Assembly: GCA_018711815.1 (NCBI GenBank) | Contig: DVHU01000115.1 | Span: 1 to 35,168, forward strand | DNA length: 35,168 nt | From: Candidatus Egerieimonas intestinavium | Lineage (GTDB): Bacteria; Bacillota; Clostridia; Lachnospirales; Lachnospiraceae | Direction of reading: 5' to 3' | Part shown: one piece after another, positions 34,231 to 35,168 of the stretch | How the letters are laid out: every line of letters begins with the position of its first letter | How positions within the stretch are numbered: position 1 is the first letter of the stretch | The notes under the pieces: model-generated | What the model was told of the DNA's origin: nothing | What the model saw: only the letters and a program-made list of their open reading frames with translations | Databases searched by the model: none | Made by a program: the position numbers and the translations under genes

Positions 34231-34264
34231 AGGGCGGTAAGGAGCTGCCGTATTGATTGATATT

Positions 34265-34365
34265 CCCCGTATAGGTATGGGCCTGTGCTCAGCCTGCGCT
34301 CACTTCGAGCCTGGGTCTCGAAGCTGTGCTCGGCAAATTCGCACAGGTCCCATACCTATACGGGG
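34265..34365 (+). repeat. Very long imperfect hairpin (24-bp arms)
   Basis: CCCCGTATAGGTATGGG-CCTGTGC (34265-34288) is an exact inverted copy of 34341-34365 except for one extra base. The 52-base loop carries a second perfect hairpin, CTTCGAG/CTCGAAG (34302-34308 with 34317-34323). It could end the kinase transcript (GGGGTTTC follows), but its length suggests a palindromic repeat element or structured RNA. Confidence 0.85.
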
Positions 34366-34399
34366 TTTCTATGCCGCCGGCAGTTTCTTACCAGGGGGA

Positions 34400-34585
34400 A
34401 GAAGAGCGTTCGCCGGGAGTTATTGGCAGGGGGGGACTGTTGGAAGAAGCTTTCGACGGGAGGTAGTGGCTGGGGAGCTGTTGAAAAGAGCGTTGGTCGG
34501 GGGTTATTGGCTGGGGGCCGCCGGAAAGAGCGTTCGCCGGGAGTTATTGGCTGGGGGCCGCCAGAAGGAGCTTTCGCCGGGAGGT
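34400..34585 (+). repeat. Tandem repeat, five degenerate 40-43-bp units
   Basis: A core GAGCGTTCGCCGGGAGTTATTGGC-like unit recurs with its GCGTT or GCTTT positions at 34406, 34449, 34490, 34530 and 34570, that is at 43, 41, 40 and 40 bases. The third to fourth copies are nearly identical; the fifth is truncated 11 bases before the rnpB -35 box. The short open frames through it look incidental. Confidence 0.85.
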
Positions 34586-34596
34586 GAAAAGTTTCG

Positions 34597-34625
34597 TGGA
34601 CAAATGAGGACAGATGTGCTAGAAT
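34597..34625 (+). promoter_or_regulatory. Sigma-A promoter of rnpB
   Basis: TGGACA (34597-34602) and TAGAAT (34620-34625) have a 17-base spacer. The expected start near 34630 coincides with the 5' strand of helix P1. Confidence 0.82.
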
Positions 34626-34628
34626 GGC

Positions 34629-34982
34629 ACGGTAAGTAGAATATGTAATCGCGGCTGGCAATGCCGAAAGGCGCCAGGTGAGGAAAGTCCGGGCTTCACA
34701 GGGCAGGATGCCGGATAACGTCCGGCGGAGGCGACTCCAGGGACAGTGCAACAGAAATGAACCGCCGTCTGAGGACGGTAAGGGTGGAAGGGCAGTGTAA
34801 GAGACTACCGCCCCGCTGGCAACAGCGGGGGCACATGTAAACCCCATCCGAAGCAAGACCGGAGCGAAAACAATGTGGCGGCCCGTCACGTTTTCAGGTA
34901 GGTCGCTTGAGGCTGCCGGCAACGGCAGTCCTGGATAGATGATTACACACGACATAACCCGGCTTATCGTTCTGCTTACCGT
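34629..34982 (+). ncRNA. rnpB: RNase P RNA, class A
   Basis: The catalytic RNA of RNase P trims tRNA 5' leaders. Conserved blocks are GAGGAAAGTCCGGGCTTC with CAGGGCAG near the 5' part, AGACTACCGCC in the middle, CCCATCCGAAGCAAGACC, and GATAGATGATTAC to CATAACCCGGCTTA at the 3' part. The ends were set by helix P1: ACGGTAAGTAGAA (34629-34641) pairs with TTCTGCTTACCGT (34970-34982) with one G-U pair. Its length of about 354 bases fits class A. It has its own promoter and terminator. Confidence 0.96.
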
Positions 34983-34988
34983 AAGAGA

Positions 34989-35024
34989 AGAGGGCGTTCT
35001 AGTTGTTTTAGGAGCGCTCTTTTT
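34989..35024 (+). terminator. Intrinsic terminator of rnpB
   Basis: An imperfect stem (AGAGGGCGTTCT, 34989-35000, with AGGAGCGCTCT, 35010-35020; two-base bulge) is followed by a T-run at 35020-35024, seven bases after the P1 helix ends. Confidence 0.8.
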
Positions 35025-35062
35025 GTATTTGGGAAAAATACCCTCTCTTTACAAGGACACAC

Positions 35063-35167
35063 ACGCCTCAATCCATGATATTTTCGCGATTTGCGGCGTT
35101 ATCCTCAATCGGCGTACGTCCAGTACGCCTCAATCGTCTGCCTTGCAAATCACGAAAATCTTCATGG
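35063..35167. repeat. Complex inverted repeat at the window edge
   Basis: CCATGATATTTTCGCGATTT and on (35073-35094) is nearly complementary to 35145-35167, with one substitution and one small indel. Inside lies a perfect GGCGTAC/GTACGCC hairpin (35111-35117 with 35123-35129). CCTCAATC occurs three times in direct orientation (35066, 35103, 35128). No gene was seen; it resembles a palindromic intergenic repeat element. Confidence 0.75.
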
Positions 35168-35168
35168 T

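Noticed and set aside
34400..34585. CRISPR array
   Set aside because: The units are contiguous degenerate repeats of 40-43 bases without distinct spacers, and no cas genes are present.
34253..34955. Open frames through the tandem repeat and rnpB on both strands
   Set aside because: They are translations of a hairpin, a repeat and a structural RNA; no start signals or domains were found.

Overview
The window reads as a chromosomal segment from a gut-type Clostridia, most likely Lachnospiraceae. Supporting signs are Firmicute-style AGGAGG ribosome binding sites, sigma-A promoters with 17-bp spacers, the dgt-dnaG-rpoD-trmK-nif3 gene order, a TGS-uridine kinase fusion, a class A RNase P RNA and moderately high GC in the housekeeping genes. 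No species can be named from the sequence alone.

Left part (1-7612): a decayed IS91-type (Y2) transposase remnant is followed by a seven-gene cluster on the + strand. Two tandem paralogous SAM-dependent methyltransferases lead directly into a complete Nik/Dpp-type ABC importer (two permeases, a lipoprotein binding protein and two ATPases), closed by a clear terminator. The linkage suggests import of a methylated small molecule or metal chelate. This is the best candidate here for an undescribed system.

Middle (7637-14267): aroC and corA diverge from two well-formed promoters. They are followed by a rhomboid-like membrane protein with a zinc ribbon, pyruvate kinase, lysA, and a convergent flavodoxin/ferredoxin fusion whose stop codon lies inside a shared terminator hairpin.

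Purine/molybdenum-hydroxylase operon (14430-22941): a xanthine/uracil permease, a FecBCD-type ABC importer, the three subunits of a xanthine dehydrogenase-family enzyme and a MocA-like cofactor nucleotidyltransferase form eight genes. They are separated by 20 bases or fewer, or overlap by 4-7 bases. The context suggests that the FecBCD-like importer supplies molybdate or tungstate for the enzyme.

Right part (23061-35168): a lone tRNA-Leu(AAG) is followed by a MATE exporter behind a structured leader that looks like a guanidine-IV (mepA-motif) riboswitch. Next come a YitT-family protein and lrgAB. The macromolecular synthesis cluster (dgt, dnaG, rpoD, trmK, nif3-like) and a TGS-uridine kinase follow. 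The window ends with a non-coding stretch that holds a very long hairpin, a 40-43-bp tandem repeat, rnpB with its own promoter and terminator, and another large inverted repeat.
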